A stretch of 64,000 nt of DNA from Thermoleophilia bacterium UBA6103 (GTDB lineage: Bacteria > Actinomycetota > Thermoleophilia > UBA2241), in NCBI GenBank assembly GCA_002423545.1, contig DIWP01000025.1, positions 1 to 64,000 of the forward strand, read 5' to 3'. Below, in pieces: positions 1 through 10,080 of this stretch; within the stretch, counting starts at the first letter, position 1, and every line of letters begins with the position of its first letter. The position numbers and the translations under genes are program-made. Under the pieces are notes generated by a model. The model saw nothing but the letters and a program-made list of their open reading frames with translations, was not told where the DNA came from and ran no database searches.

Positions 1-909
1 GACGACATGAAGGGCCGCATCATCGGCCGCGAAGGCCGCAACATCCGCGCCCTCGAGGCCGTGACCGGCATCGACTGCATCATCGACGACACCCCTGAGG
101 CGGTCGTCCTCTCGGGCTTCGACGGCGTGCGCCGCGAGATCGCCCGGCTCACGCTCACCAAGCTCATCGCCGACGGCCGCATCCATCCCGCCCGCATCGA
201 GGAGATGTACGAGCAGGCCAAGGCCGAGGTCGACGCCGTCATCGAGGAGGCGGGAGAGCAGGCCTGCTTCGATACCAACATCCACGGTCTGGCGCCGGAG
301 CTGGTACGGACCCTCGGCCGGCTGAAGTTCCGGACAAGCTACGGGCAGAACGTCCTCAATCACTCGACCGAGGTGGCGCATCTGGCCGGGATCATGGCCA
401 ACGAGCTCGGTGCCAACCCCAAGGTCGCACGCCGCGCCGGCCTGCTGCACGACATCGGCAAGGCGATCGACCACGAAGTCGACGGCTCGCACGCGCAGAT
501 CTCCGAGCAACTGGCGCGCAAGTACAAGGAGTCGCAGAGCGTCTGCCACGCCATCGCCGCGCACCACGCCGACGTGGAGCCACAGACCGTCGAGGCGGTC
601 CTGGTGCAGGCGGCCGACGCGATCTCGGCGGCGCGCCCCGGCGCCCGGCGCGAGACGCTGGAGAGCTACATCAAGCGGCTCGAGGCACTCGAGACCATCG
701 CCGAGGCCCACAAGGGCGTCGACAAGAGCTATGCCATCCAGGCCGGCCGCGAGGTCCGGGTCATGGTCAAGCCCGGCGAGATCGACGACGACGCGGCGGC
801 CCTGATGGCGCACGACATCGCCAAGGACATCGAGGGGCAGCTCGACTACCCCGGCCAGATCAAGGTGACGGTCATCCGCGAGAGCCGCGCCGTCGACTTC
901 GCCAAGTAG
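1..909 (+). CDS. rny: Ribonuclease Y, C-terminal part (5' end outside window)
   Basis: RNase Y is a membrane-anchored endoribonuclease that starts mRNA decay. The frame is open from the first base, so the N-terminal membrane segment and coiled coil lie upstream of the window. What is present starts in the KH domain (GRIIGREGRN motif) and continues through the HD domain, with LLHDIGK and the later AAHH metal-binding residues. It ends in the usual RNase Y C-terminal region (VTVIRESRAVDFAK). The product shown is about 302 residues of a usual ~520. It heads a + strand group with miaB 56 bp downstream. RNase Y is uncommon in classical high-GC actinobacteria but found in deep-branching ones. Identification is firm; the start cannot be seen. 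Confidence 0.96.
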   Translation, partial: DDMKGRIIGREGRNIRALEAVTGIDCIIDDTPEAVVLSGFDGVRREIARLTLTKLIADGRIHPARIEEMYEQAKAEVDAVIEEAGEQACFDTNIHGLAPELVRTLGRLKFRTSYGQNVLNHSTEVAHLAGIMANELGANPKVARRAGLLHDIGKAIDHEVDGSHAQISEQLARKYKESQSVCHAIAAHHADVEPQTVEAVLVQAADAISAARPGARRETLESYIKRLEALETIAEAHKGVDKSYAIQAGREVRVMVKPGEIDDDAAALMAHDIAKDIEGQLDYPGQIKVTVIRESRAVDFAK

Positions 910-965
910 CGGCGAGAGCTCGGCAGGCGGCCGCCGCCGCTGGAACAGCGCACGACAGGACGCCC

Positions 966-2357
966 ATGACGGCCTCGCCGAGCACGTCAGCGAGCACGTA
1001 CTACTTGCGCTCGTTCGGCTGCCAGATGAACGAGCACGACGCAGAACGCATCCGCGCCGTCGCTGAGGCGCTCGGGCTGCGGCGCGTCGCCGAGCCGCAG
1101 GACGGCGACGTCCTCATCTACAACACGTGCACCGTCCGGCAGAGCGCCGACGAGCGGCTGGCGGGTCACGTCAGCCTGGCGACGAGGCTCAAGCGTGAGG
1201 ATCCGGCTCGGCTCGTCGTGCTGACCGGCTGTCTGCCGCAGGCGCAGGGCGAGCAGGTCTTCCGCACGTTCCCGTGCGTGGACGTGGCCGTGGGTCCACA
1301 GGCGCTGCCGCGGCTTGGTGAGCTGCTGGGGGATGCGCTGGCGACGCGGTCCGGTGCGGCCGGCGGAACAGCGTCGCGGCCGGCGGGGGAGACGATCGGG
1401 AACCGGCCGCACCGCGGTTGCTTCGACGACGGTGAGCGACTCAGTGGCGACCTGCCGGCGGTCCGCGAGCCGTCATGTCGCGCGTGGGTGCAGATCATGA
1501 CCGGCTGCACGAACCGCTGCAGCTACTGCATCGTGCCGGACGTGCGCGGCCCGGAGCGCTCACGGGACGCCGACGACATCGTTGCCGAGGTCCGTGGGCT
1601 GGTGGCCGACGGTGTGCGTGAAGTCACGCTGCTCGGCCAGAATGTCAACGCCTACGGTCTCGATCTGTCGCGCCGCGGCCTGCCCTCGGTGAGCTTCGCG
1701 GCACTGCTGCGACGGCTGGACGCCGTCGAGGGCCTCTCGCGGATCCGTTTCATGACCTCGCACCCGCGCGACCTCTCAGACGAGCTGATCGCGGCCATGG
1801 CCGAGTGCCCGAGCGTCTGCGAGCACCTGCACCTGCCGGCGCAGTCGGGCTCCGATGCCGTGCTGACGGCGATGGGGCGCGGGTATTCGGTCGCCTGGTA
1901 CCTCGAGCGGCTGACGGCCGTCCGCCACGCCGTACCGGGTATCGCAGTGACGACAGACCTCATCGCCGGCTTTCCCGGAGAGACCGACGACGACTTCCGG
2001 GCGACCCTGGACCTGGTGCGGCGGGCCGGCTTCGATGCCGCCTTCACCTTCGTCTTCTCGCCGCGACCGGGGACGCCGGCCGCCGACCTGCCCGGGCAGC
2101 TGCCCTACGAGGTGCGGCGAGATCGCGTACGTGAGGTGATCGCCCTGACCCAGGCGCAGTCTCTGGAACGGCACGTGCGTCTCGTCGACCGGGACATGGA
2201 GGTACTCGTCGAGGGCCGCAGCCGCCGGGGCGACTGCTGGCGCGGGCGCACGCGCGGTAACCTCACCGTGAACTTCACCGCCGCCGCCCGTCCCGGCGAC
2301 CTGGTCGACGTGCGCATAACGCAGGCGACCTCGACAACCCTCAAGGGCTGCGTATAG
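966..2357 (+). CDS. miaB: tRNA-2-methylthio-N6-isopentenyladenosine synthase MiaB
   Basis: This radical SAM methylthiotransferase converts i6A37 to ms2i6A37 in tRNAs reading UNN codons. At 463 residues it is normal length. The N-terminal UPF0004 domain binds the auxiliary cluster through C19 (SFGCQMNEHD), C55 (YNTCTVRQ) and C89 (LTGCLPQ). The radical SAM cluster motif CTNRCSYC supplies C181, C185 and C188. A TRAM-like domain follows at the C-terminus. An Ala/Gly-rich stretch at about residues 126-165 lengthens the linker between the first two domains. miaA, which makes the i6A substrate, lies 1.5 kb downstream on the same strand, so the two steps of one modification are encoded together. Confidence 0.96.
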   Translation: MTASPSTSASTYYLRSFGCQMNEHDAERIRAVAEALGLRRVAEPQDGDVLIYNTCTVRQSADERLAGHVSLATRLKREDPARLVVLTGCLPQAQGEQVFRTFPCVDVAVGPQALPRLGELLGDALATRSGAAGGTASRPAGETIGNRPHRGCFDDGERLSGDLPAVREPSCRAWVQIMTGCTNRCSYCIVPDVRGPERSRDADDIVAEVRGLVADGVREVTLLGQNVNAYGLDLSRRGLPSVSFAALLRRLDAVEGLSRIRFMTSHPRDLSDELIAAMAECPSVCEHLHLPAQSGSDAVLTAMGRGYSVAWYLERLTAVRHAVPGIAVTTDLIAGFPGETDDDFRATLDLVRRAGFDAAFTFVFSPRPGTPAADLPGQLPYEVRRDRVREVIALTQAQSLERHVRLVDRDMEVLVEGRSRRGDCWRGRTRGNLTVNFTAAARPGDLVDVRITQATSTTLKGCV

Positions 2358-2424
2358 GTTGTCATAGACCGGGTCGGCGGCGCCCCGAGCCCGGACGTGT
2401 CTGCGACGGCGTCGGGGAGGGCCC

Positions 2425-3204
2425 GTGCAAGGCTGCGTCTGTCCACATCCCCCGCTTCTGGTACCGGAGGTCGGCCGGGGACACCTCGACCAGGCCCAGG
2501 CGACGGTCGACGGCATGCGCCGCCTGGCCGACGCTCTCGGCGAACGCGAGACGATCGTGATCATGTCGCCGCACACCCCGGTCCATCGAGCGATCTTCAC
2601 CGTCAAGGCGGCGGCCGAGCTACACGGCGATCTGGGCCGCTTCGGCGCCGGCTCCGTACGCCAGGTCCACGCCACGGACAAGGAGCTCATCGAAGCCCTT
2701 GTCGAGACGGCGGCTCTTGAAGGCCTCGAGGTGCTGCCGGTCGACGATCCGCTGCTGGATCACGGCATCCTCATCCCGCTGCACTTCCTGCGGGCGAGGA
2801 AGATCGTCGCCCTGTCGATCGTCGCCGACTACGCACCGCACCGCGCCCTTGGTGTCGCGGTCCGCACGGCCTGCCAGGCGCTCGGTCGAGCGGACGTGGC
2901 GTTCGTGGCCTCGGGCGATCTCTCGCACCGGCTGCTGCCGGGCGCACCGGCCGGGTACGACGAGCGCGGCTCCGTCTTCGACCGCCGCATCGTCGAACTG
3001 CTCAGCGAGGGCGACTTCGAGGCGCTGCAGGAGCTCGACGCCGACCTGGTCGAACGCGCCGGCGAGTGCGGGCTGCGCTCGCTCATGGCACTTGGAGGCT
3101 TCCTCGGCGAAGACGCCTCCCGCAACCCGCAGATCTTCAGCTACGAGGGTCCGTTCGGCGTCGGGTACCTGGTCGCCGGCTTCAACCTCGAGGCGGTGTC
3201 ATGA
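2425..3204 (+). CDS. MEMO/LigB-like protein (AmmeMemoRadiSam system)
   Basis: A 259-residue protein of the class III extradiol-dioxygenase/MEMO superfamily. It begins GCVCPHPPLLVPEVG, the usual LigB-type N-terminus, and has VASGDLSHR near residue 160. In this family the conserved His and Asp/Glu residues can bind metal, but the reaction in the AmmeMemoRadiSam context is unknown. The GTG start at 2425 is chosen because GGGGAGG lies just upstream. Its stop overlaps the AMMECR1-like gene by ATGA, so the two are probably translationally coupled. In some bacteria these two domains are one protein. No third radical SAM component lies nearby. Confidence 0.85.
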   Translation: MQGCVCPHPPLLVPEVGRGHLDQAQATVDGMRRLADALGERETIVIMSPHTPVHRAIFTVKAAAELHGDLGRFGAGSVRQVHATDKELIEALVETAALEGLEVLPVDDPLLDHGILIPLHFLRARKIVALSIVADYAPHRALGVAVRTACQALGRADVAFVASGDLSHRLLPGAPAGYDERGSVFDRRIVELLSEGDFEALQELDADLVERAGECGLRSLMALGGFLGEDASRNPQIFSYEGPFGVGYLVAGFNLEAVS

Positions 3205-3848
3205 GCCGCCAGGACCCCGGTCCGGCAAGCTACGCCCGCAGCTGCATCGAGGCCTTCCTGGCTCGCCGCTCTCCGCCGCCGGCGCCACGGCAGGCTCTCT
3301 ACGAGAGCCCGGCCGCCTGCTTCGTCTCGCTGAAGCGCTTCGGCGAGCTGCGCGGCTGCATCGGCACGCTCACTCCCGCCGAGGCCGATCTGGGGTGCGA
3401 GATAGCCCGCAATGCCTACGGTGCGGCCTTCGGGGACCCGCGCTTCCCGCCGCTGGCGGCCGACGAACTGGCCGGCCTCACATGCTCGGTCGACGTCCTC
3501 GGGGCGCCAGAGGACTGCGCCCTCGACGACCTCGATCCGGCTCGCTACGGCGTCATCGTCGCCGCCGGCCGCCGCCGCGGCGTGCTGCTGCCTGATCTGC
3601 CCGGCGTGGATTCGGTCGACCGTCAGGTCTCCATCGCACTCCAGAAGGCGGGCATCGACCCACAGGAGCCGTTCGCAGTGCAGCGCTTCACGGTGCGGCG
3701 CTTCGCCGAGAACGACGCTCTGGGCGCCGAATGCGGCGCCGGCCGCTGCGTCCCGCCCGGCTGTGTGGTCGTGGAGGACGGCGCTGTGCACGACGATGCA
3801 GCGCCGGCCGGATCGAGGACCGCGGACGAGGGGGACGAGCCGGCGTGA
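3201..3848 (+). CDS. amrA: AMMECR1-domain protein (AmmeMemoRadiSam protein A)
   Basis: A 215-residue AMMECR1-domain protein. The diagnostic stretch is ELRGCIGTLTP near residue 51, followed by NAYGAAFGDPRFPPL and DVLGAPEDC. The family is widespread and conserved, but its biochemical activity is not established; it is found with MEMO-like and radical SAM proteins. Start ATG 3201 overlaps the preceding stop, and the stop overlaps the GTG of miaA (GTGA), so this is a tightly coupled operon. The last ~35 residues (CGAGRCVPPGC and an acidic tail) extend past the usual domain; the two Cys there are of unknown use. Confidence 0.9.
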   Translation: MSRQDPGPASYARSCIEAFLARRSPPPAPRQALYESPAACFVSLKRFGELRGCIGTLTPAEADLGCEIARNAYGAAFGDPRFPPLAADELAGLTCSVDVLGAPEDCALDDLDPARYGVIVAAGRRRGVLLPDLPGVDSVDRQVSIALQKAGIDPQEPFAVQRFTVRRFAENDALGAECGAGRCVPPGCVVVEDGAVHDDAAPAGSRTADEGDEPA

Positions 3849-4813
3849 GCTCGCCGGCGGCTGCCCGGAGGTCGGCCGGCGGACCCCGGCGTCTGCTCGT
3901 CCTCATGGGACCGACGGCGCTCGGCAAGACCGCCGTCGCCGTGGCCGTGGCGGCGCGGCTTTCCGCTGAGATCGTGGTGGCAGACTCGATGCAGGTCTAC
4001 GCCGGCCTGCCCATCCTCACCAATCAGCCCTCGCCGGAGCAGATGCGGAACGCACCGCACCATCTGGTCGGCTACGTGGACCCGCGCACCGAGTACTCGG
4101 TCGCCGCCTACTGCGAGGCCGCACACGCGGTCATCGATCGCCTGCGCGCCGCCGGACGGCCGGTCGTCATCGAGGGTGGCAGCGGCCTCTACGTGCGTGC
4201 CGCCCTCGGCGATCTGAGCTTCGGCGTACCCTCCGACCCAAGCCTTCGGACCCGGCTGGAGCTGCGCTGCGAGGCCGAGGGTCTGGCGACCCTCGTCGCC
4301 GAGCTGGAGACCCGTGATCCGGGTTGCGCGGCACGCATCGACACCGCCAATCCCCGGCGGGTGGTGCGCGCCCTCGAAATCGCCATCCTGCAGGAGTCGC
4401 CGTTGAGCGAGGGCCAGTACGGACGCCTGTGGCAGGCGCCGGACCGCTACCCTCATCTCCTCGTGGCTCTCGAAGACGACCGCGAGCTGATCCGCGACCG
4501 CATCGACTCTCGGGTCCTGGAAATGATCGACGCCGGCGCCGTCGACGAAGTCCGCCGGCTCGAGGCGCTGGGGACACCGTCACGCACCGTCGCCCAGGCG
4601 ATCGGCGTGCGCGAGTTGCGCGACCATCTCGCCGGCCGCTGCAGCCTGGAAGGGGCGGTCGCCACCATGCAGAGCCGCACCCGGCGCCTCGTGCGGCGCC
4701 AGCTCACCTGGATGAGGAAGCTACCGGATGCTGCTAGACTCGGCGTCTCCGGGCGGCCGCCGGACGATGTCGCCGACGAGGTCGTCGCCCTTCTTGAACG
4801 CAGCAAGCGGTAG
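3845..4813 (+). CDS. miaA: tRNA dimethylallyltransferase MiaA
   Basis: MiaA transfers the dimethylallyl group of DMAPP to N6 of A37 in UNN-decoding tRNAs, the first step before MiaB. The 322-residue product has the P-loop GPTALGKT at residues 22-29, catalytic Asp47 in DSMQVY and the family stretch ILTNQPSPEQ, followed by the GGSGLY region. The GTG start at 3845 overlaps the upstream stop. An upstream in-frame extension was rejected because it runs through the AMMECR1-like gene. dapF begins 19 bp downstream with its own ribosome binding site. Confidence 0.96.
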   Translation: MSSPAAARRSAGGPRRLLVLMGPTALGKTAVAVAVAARLSAEIVVADSMQVYAGLPILTNQPSPEQMRNAPHHLVGYVDPRTEYSVAAYCEAAHAVIDRLRAAGRPVVIEGGSGLYVRAALGDLSFGVPSDPSLRTRLELRCEAEGLATLVAELETRDPGCAARIDTANPRRVVRALEIAILQESPLSEGQYGRLWQAPDRYPHLLVALEDDRELIRDRIDSRVLEMIDAGAVDEVRRLEALGTPSRTVAQAIGVRELRDHLAGRCSLEGAVATMQSRTRRLVRRQLTWMRKLPDAARLGVSGRPPDDVADEVVALLERSKR

Positions 4814-4832
4814 GGGACAGGGAGGTCTACGC

Positions 4833-5672
<840 letters not shown>

Positions 5673-5726
5673 GACCGGCGCCCGCCTGCCGGCCGTCCAT
5701 CTCACGATCGTTCTGAGGGAGCGCCC

Positions 5727-6893
5727 ATGCCACGGACCTCACACCGCGTCCAGAGCCTGCCGCCGTATCTCTTCGCCGAGATCGAACGCAAGGTAGCCGC
5801 CCGGCGGGCCGCCGGCGTCGACATCATCAGCCTCGGCATCGGCGACCCCGACATGCCGACGCCGCCACACGTCGTCACCGCGCTCCAGCAGGCGGCCGCC
5901 GATCCGGCGACGCACCAGTATCCCAGCAACCGCGGCAGCGCCGCCTTCCGACAAGCCGTCGCCGACTACTACCGGCGGCGCTTCGGCGTCTCCCTCGACA
6001 TCGAGACCGAGATCGTCCCCCTGCTCGGCGCCAAGGAAGGCGTCGCCCACATCTGCGCCGTCCTGCTCGACCCCGGCGACGTGTGTCTCGCGGCCGATCC
6101 CGGCTACCCCGTCTACACCACCGGCCCGTTGCTGGCCGACGCGGTCGCCGTCCACGTGCCGCTCCGTCCCGAGCTCGGCTTCCAACCCGACCTCGAGGCG
6201 CTCGACGACGAGACGCTGGTCCGGGCACGCATGCTCTTCATCTGCTACCCGAACAACCCGACCGGCGCCGTGATCGACGACGACTTCTTCCCGCGCGTCG
6301 TCGACTTCGCCCGCCGCCACGACATCGTGGTGGTCCACGACAACGCGTACGCCGACATCACCTTCGACGGCTACGTGGCGCCGAGCTTCCTCGAGACACC
6401 GGGAGCCAAGGAGGTCGGCGTCGAGCTGTTCTCGCTCTCCAAGAGCTACAACATGACCGGCTGGCGTGTCGGCGCCATCGTCGGCAACCCCGACGTCGTC
6501 GACGCCTACTGGCGCCTGAAGACCAACGTCGACTCCGGCATGTTCGCGGCCGTCCAGGCCGCCGGCGCCGCCGCCCTCGATGGGCCCCAGGACTGCGTCC
6601 GCGACATGTGCGAGGTGTACCGGAGGCGCCGCGACCTGCTCATCGGCGCCCTGCGCCGCGTCGGCCTGCACGCCGAGTCGCCGCGCGGCACCATCTACGT
6701 GTGGGTCCCGGTGCCCGACGGCCACACATCGGGCAGCTTCGCCGACCTGGTCCTCGAACAGGCCGACGTCATCATCTCTCCCGGCGCCGCCTACGGCCCC
6801 TCCGGCGAGGGCTACGTCCGTCTCGGTCTCACGGTTCCCGACGAGCGTCTCGAAGAGGCCGTGCAACGCATCGAGGAGCGCGTCAAGCTGTGA
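5727..6893 (+). CDS. dapL: LL-diaminopimelate aminotransferase-like class I/II aminotransferase
   Basis: A PLP-dependent fold-type I aminotransferase of 388 residues. The PLP lysine is K239 in SLSKSYNMTGWRVG; other PLP-pocket motifs are GIGDPDMPTP, CYPNNPTG near 173-180 and VHDNAYAD. Its similarity in feel to the LL-DAP aminotransferase branch, and its place straight after dapF, support the DapL assignment. Related enzymes acting on aspartate or alanine cannot be excluded by eye. Its stop overlaps the GTG start of hflX. A G-G-A-G type site (GAGGGAGCGCCC) precedes the ATG. Confidence 0.85.
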   Translation: MPRTSHRVQSLPPYLFAEIERKVAARRAAGVDIISLGIGDPDMPTPPHVVTALQQAAADPATHQYPSNRGSAAFRQAVADYYRRRFGVSLDIETEIVPLLGAKEGVAHICAVLLDPGDVCLAADPGYPVYTTGPLLADAVAVHVPLRPELGFQPDLEALDDETLVRARMLFICYPNNPTGAVIDDDFFPRVVDFARRHDIVVVHDNAYADITFDGYVAPSFLETPGAKEVGVELFSLSKSYNMTGWRVGAIVGNPDVVDAYWRLKTNVDSGMFAAVQAAGAAALDGPQDCVRDMCEVYRRRRDLLIGALRRVGLHAESPRGTIYVWVPVPDGHTSGSFADLVLEQADVIISPGAAYGPSGEGYVRLGLTVPDERLEEAVQRIEERVKL

Positions 6894-8317
6894 CCGACGC
6901 CGGCAGAGGGCGCGACGCCGACGGCCTGCACCCCACAGGTACGCTGCAGCGGCCGCGGGCCGTGATCTTTGCCGTGCTGCCCGGCGGTCAGGCGAACGCC
7001 GCGGCCGACGACGAGCAACTGGCCGAGCTCAAGGAACTGCTGGCCTCGGCCGAGATCGACCTCGCCGCTGAGGTGGTGCAGCACCGCGACCATCCGCACG
7101 CCAGATCGTACTTGTACCCGGGCAAGCTCGACGAGTTGCGCCGTGCCGTGCGGCACGAGAAGGCGACGGTGGCGGTCTGCGAAGACGATCTGACGCCGGC
7201 ACAGGTGGCCGCCGTCCTCGACGCGCTCGACGACGTCGACGTGCTCGACCGCACCGAGTTGATCCTCTCCGTCTTCGCCAAGCACGCTCACACGCTGGAG
7301 GGCACGCTGCAGGTCCACCTCGCGCAACTGCAGTATGAGTTAACACGGATGCGCGGCAAGGGCATGATCCTGTCGCGCCTCGGCGCCGGTGTGGACATGC
7401 GCGGTCCCGGCGAGACCAAGCTGGAGGTCGACCGGCGGGTCGTGCGCAAACGCATCCAGACCCTCCAGAAGCGCATCGACCACATGGCCCAGACACGCCG
7501 CACGCAGCGCGCCCGCCGGCTGCGCGCCGATCTGCCGCTTGTCTGCCTGGCGGGGTACACCAACGCCGGCAAGTCGACGCTGCTCAACGCACTCACCGAC
7601 GCCGAGGTCTCGGTCCGCGACCGGCTCTTCGAGACGCTCGACCCGACGACGCGGACTTACCGCTTTCGCGACCGCGACTACGTGCTCACAGACACGGTCG
7701 GCTTCATCCGCAAGCTGCCCCATCAGTTGGTCGACGCCTTCGGCTCCACCCTCGAGGAGACCACCATCGCCGACCTCGTCCTGGTCGTCGCCGACGCGTC
7801 GCAGTCGATGCACGAGATCGGCGAACGGCAGTCGATCGTCGCCGACGTCCTGCAGATGATCGGCTCCGGCGATGTCCCGCGCCTGCTGGTCCTCAACAAG
7901 ATCGACCGGGTCGACGCCGCCGGACGCACACGGCTGGCGGCACGCTACCCAGACGCCGTGCAGGTCTCGGCCCGCACCGGCGAGAACCTCGACGGCCTGC
8001 TCGAGTACATCGCCGACCATTTCGGCCGCGCTCTGCGAGAGGTGACGCTCCTGGTCCCGTACAGCGAAGCCGGCGTCGTGAGCCGCCTGCGCGGCACCGC
8101 CGCGGACATCCACGAGGAGAGCACCGCCGACGGCATCGTCGTCCGCGCCGCGCTGACTCCGGAGGATGCCGGCCGCTACGCCGCCTACCGGGTCGACGAC
8201 CGCTGCGGGGAAGAGGGAGCCGGCGGAGGCGAGGGAACGGCCGATCGTGAGGCGCGCGACACCGGACCGACAGACGAAGAGGGGGCCGGAGGCCCGGCGC
8301 ATGGCGAGCCGGCCTGA
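6890..8317 (+). CDS. hflX: GTPase HflX
   Basis: HflX is a ribosome-associated GTPase that splits stalled 70S ribosomes under stress. The 475-residue product starts at GTG 6890 overlapping the dapL stop. The N-terminal HflX domain contains the glycine-rich RGPGETKLE segment and coiled helices. The GTPase domain follows with G1 GYTNAGKS at residues 222-229, G3 DTVGF and G4 NKID. After the C-terminal ferredoxin-like domain comes a Gly/Glu-rich tail of ~35 residues that overlaps the dut start by 17 bp. A long open frame upstream of 6890 lies inside dapL and is rejected as coding. Confidence 0.95.
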   Translation: MTDAGRGRDADGLHPTGTLQRPRAVIFAVLPGGQANAAADDEQLAELKELLASAEIDLAAEVVQHRDHPHARSYLYPGKLDELRRAVRHEKATVAVCEDDLTPAQVAAVLDALDDVDVLDRTELILSVFAKHAHTLEGTLQVHLAQLQYELTRMRGKGMILSRLGAGVDMRGPGETKLEVDRRVVRKRIQTLQKRIDHMAQTRRTQRARRLRADLPLVCLAGYTNAGKSTLLNALTDAEVSVRDRLFETLDPTTRTYRFRDRDYVLTDTVGFIRKLPHQLVDAFGSTLEETTIADLVLVVADASQSMHEIGERQSIVADVLQMIGSGDVPRLLVLNKIDRVDAAGRTRLAARYPDAVQVSARTGENLDGLLEYIADHFGRALREVTLLVPYSEAGVVSRLRGTAADIHEESTADGIVVRAALTPEDAGRYAAYRVDDRCGEEGAGGGEGTADREARDTGPTDEEGAGGPAHGEPA

Positions 8318-8780
8318 CGCCCACGCCGCCGCCGATCCGCGCGCCGGCGGTGTCGTCGCCGTCAAGCGCCTGACGCCGCAGGCGCGGCTGCCCGAGCGCG
8401 CCTACGATGGCGACGCCGCCTTCGACCTCTTCGCCGCCGAGTCATGCACCCTGGAGCCGCAGGAGCGATGCGTCGTGGGCTGCGGCATCGCACTCCAGTT
8501 GCCGGCCGGCACCGCTGCCCTCACGCTGCCGCGCTCCGGACTTGCGGCGCGCCGAGGACTCACGCTGGTCAACGCGCCGGGCCTCATAGACTCCGGCTAT
8601 CGCGGTGAGGTGCGGCTCATCCTGCTCAACACCGATATGCGCGAGCCGCTCGAGATCGGCGCCGGCGACCGCGTCGCACAGCTCCTCATCATCTCGCTGC
8701 CGGCCGTGCGTCTTGTCGAGGTCGATGACCTGACGGACAGCGAGCGCTCGACCCGCGGCTTCGGCTCGTCCGGCGTCTGA
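8301..8780 (+). CDS. dut: Deoxyuridine 5'-triphosphate nucleotidohydrolase
   Basis: dUTPase hydrolyses dUTP to dUMP and pyrophosphate, keeping uracil out of DNA and feeding dTMP synthesis. The 159-residue product shows the five trimeric-dUTPase motifs in order: AYDGDAAFDLFA, RSGLAARRG, GLIDSGYRGEV with the catalytic Asp, GDRVAQLLI and the C-terminal RGFGSSG that closes over the active site. The ATG at 8301 lies inside the 3' end of hflX. A longer in-frame N-terminus would read through hflX and is not family-like. Confidence 0.96.
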   Translation: MASRPDAHAAADPRAGGVVAVKRLTPQARLPERAYDGDAAFDLFAAESCTLEPQERCVVGCGIALQLPAGTAALTLPRSGLAARRGLTLVNAPGLIDSGYRGEVRLILLNTDMREPLEIGAGDRVAQLLIISLPAVRLVEVDDLTDSERSTRGFGSSGV

Positions 8781-8825
8781 CGGCGTCTGACCGGCACCGG
8801 TCGCCGGGCGCCCCGATGACTCGGC

Positions 8826-9362
8826 TCACTCCACCTCGTCCGCCTCATCCAGGTCCGGATTCTCACCTGCGTAGCGCACGAACGAGTCGTTGATGGCCGC
8901 CGCCAGCGGCGCCGGGTCCATGACGCCGCGGATGACCAGACGGTCGGTCCTCGGCAGGCGCAACTCCACGCGCAGCGCTCCGAAGCCGATGCGCCGGCCC
9001 AGCCAGCTCGCGGTGGCCCGGGCGCCGGTGGCATGGCCGATCGGGATGACGAGCGCCTCGCCGTGGATCTGCGCCAGCACGCGGCGGTCGGTGACGGCGA
9101 TCTCCGAGGTCGAGAGCGTCAGGACGGCGAAGGCACCGATGACGAGGCCGGCGAACGTGACGCCGAGCAGGATCGTCGACGGCCAGATGATCATGAACGC
9201 GGCCGGCAGGATCAGGACGATGCCCGGTACCAGGAGGATGGGGTGGAGGCGCCGCCGGCAGCGCACCGCCTCACCGGCCCCGAGAGCCTGATCGATGAAG
9301 CCGCCCTCGAAGCGCCGGCCCGAGCGACGGTGTGGCTCCTGCCCCGCACGACGCGATAGCAT
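8826..9362 (-). CDS. Membrane protein with bacterial PH-like (bPH2/DUF304) domain
   Basis: Start is taken at ATG 9362, giving 178 residues; later starts are possible. The order is a short basic N-terminus, the stretch ALGAGEAVRCRRRLHP typical of YdbS/YdbT-type proteins, two hydrophobic segments (LLVPGIVLILPAAFMIIW and a second), then a beta-rich domain with TDRRVLAQIHG, where these families carry the PH-like fold. An acidic tail ends the protein. Role unknown; the family is membrane-associated. It is the only gene on - to the left of the candidate dif site. It is divergent from the Nudix gene with only 9 bp between the chosen starts, so promoters must overlap coding sequence. Confidence 0.7.
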   Translation of the reverse strand: MLSRRAGQEPHRRSGRRFEGGFIDQALGAGEAVRCRRRLHPILLVPGIVLILPAAFMIIWPSTILLGVTFAGLVIGAFAVLTLSTSEIAVTDRRVLAQIHGEALVIPIGHATGARATASWLGRRIGFGALRVELRLPRTDRLVIRGVMDPAPLAAAINDSFVRYAGENPDLDEADEVE

Positions 9363-9371
9363 GCGGGGACG

Positions 9372-9947
9372 ATGGATCGCGAACCCCCTCATGGCACTGC
9401 CGGGCCACACGGCGCGCCCACCGATGCCGGCCCGGCGCGTCGGGATCCCCGCGTGCGCGTCTCTGCGTTCATCCCACGGCACGGATGCGTCCTGCTCGTC
9501 AGCCAGCGCCGCGCGGCGGAACGCACGGCACGCCCTTACTGGCTGCTGCCGGGCGGCGGCGTCCGTCACGGCGAGAGCCTGCACGACGCGCTGACCCGGG
9601 AGCTTCTCGAAGAGCTCGGTGTCACGATCCATCCGACCAAGCCTATCGCATTAGTAGAGTCGATATCTCCAGATGCAGCCTACCCGAAGCACGTGATCCA
9701 CATCATCATCGCCGCCGCATGGCCGCCGGACGCCGATCGCCACGTCCACTCAGGCGGCGAGGTAGCGGTCTGCGACGCGGCGCTGCTGCAGGCGCGCTTT
9801 GTTCCAGCGACCGAGCTCGATGACCTGGCGCTGCGCCCGCCGCTGGCGACGTTCCTGCGCGAGCGGCTTGTGGGCATCGGTCCGACAGGCAACGAGCCCG
9901 CCGGCGGACCTCATGATGAGCTGAGGTATCTCGGCCGCCTCTGGTGA
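9372..9947 (+). CDS. Nudix hydrolase
   Basis: A 191-residue Nudix-fold protein. The Nudix box begins at GGGVRHGESL and ends RELLEELGV, fitting GX5EX7REUXEEXGU, so the Mg-binding glutamates are present. The substrate cannot be predicted. About 25 Pro/Arg-rich residues precede the domain, and a later internal start near the beta strand RVSAFIPRHG is possible. The C-terminal segment after the box (SGGEVAVCDAALLQARFVPATELDDLALRPPL) has the usual alpha-beta end of ADP-ribose or NTP pyrophosphatases. It is the last gene before the candidate dif site. Confidence 0.85.
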   Translation: MDREPPHGTAGPHGAPTDAGPARRDPRVRVSAFIPRHGCVLLVSQRRAAERTARPYWLLPGGGVRHGESLHDALTRELLEELGVTIHPTKPIALVESISPDAAYPKHVIHIIIAAAWPPDADRHVHSGGEVAVCDAALLQARFVPATELDDLALRPPLATFLRERLVGIGPTGNEPAGGPHDELRYLGRLW

Positions 9948-10080
9948 CCGTCCGCCGTGACGTCGACAGGCAGGTTCCGGCTCTCCGTCGGGAAGGGCTC
10001 TTCTGCCGTCGGACCGGGCGGCGCGGTGCGCCGACCTGGCAGTGGCAGCACCGGCGAAAGCCCGATCAGCCCTGTTTGCT

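Noticed and set aside
1776..2690. Long open frame on - opposite miaB and the MEMO-like gene
   Set aside because: It is the mirror of strongly biased codons in two well-identified genes and has no family features. Similar long antisense frames occur opposite dapL, hflX, vanW and the HD-GYP gene, for the same reason.
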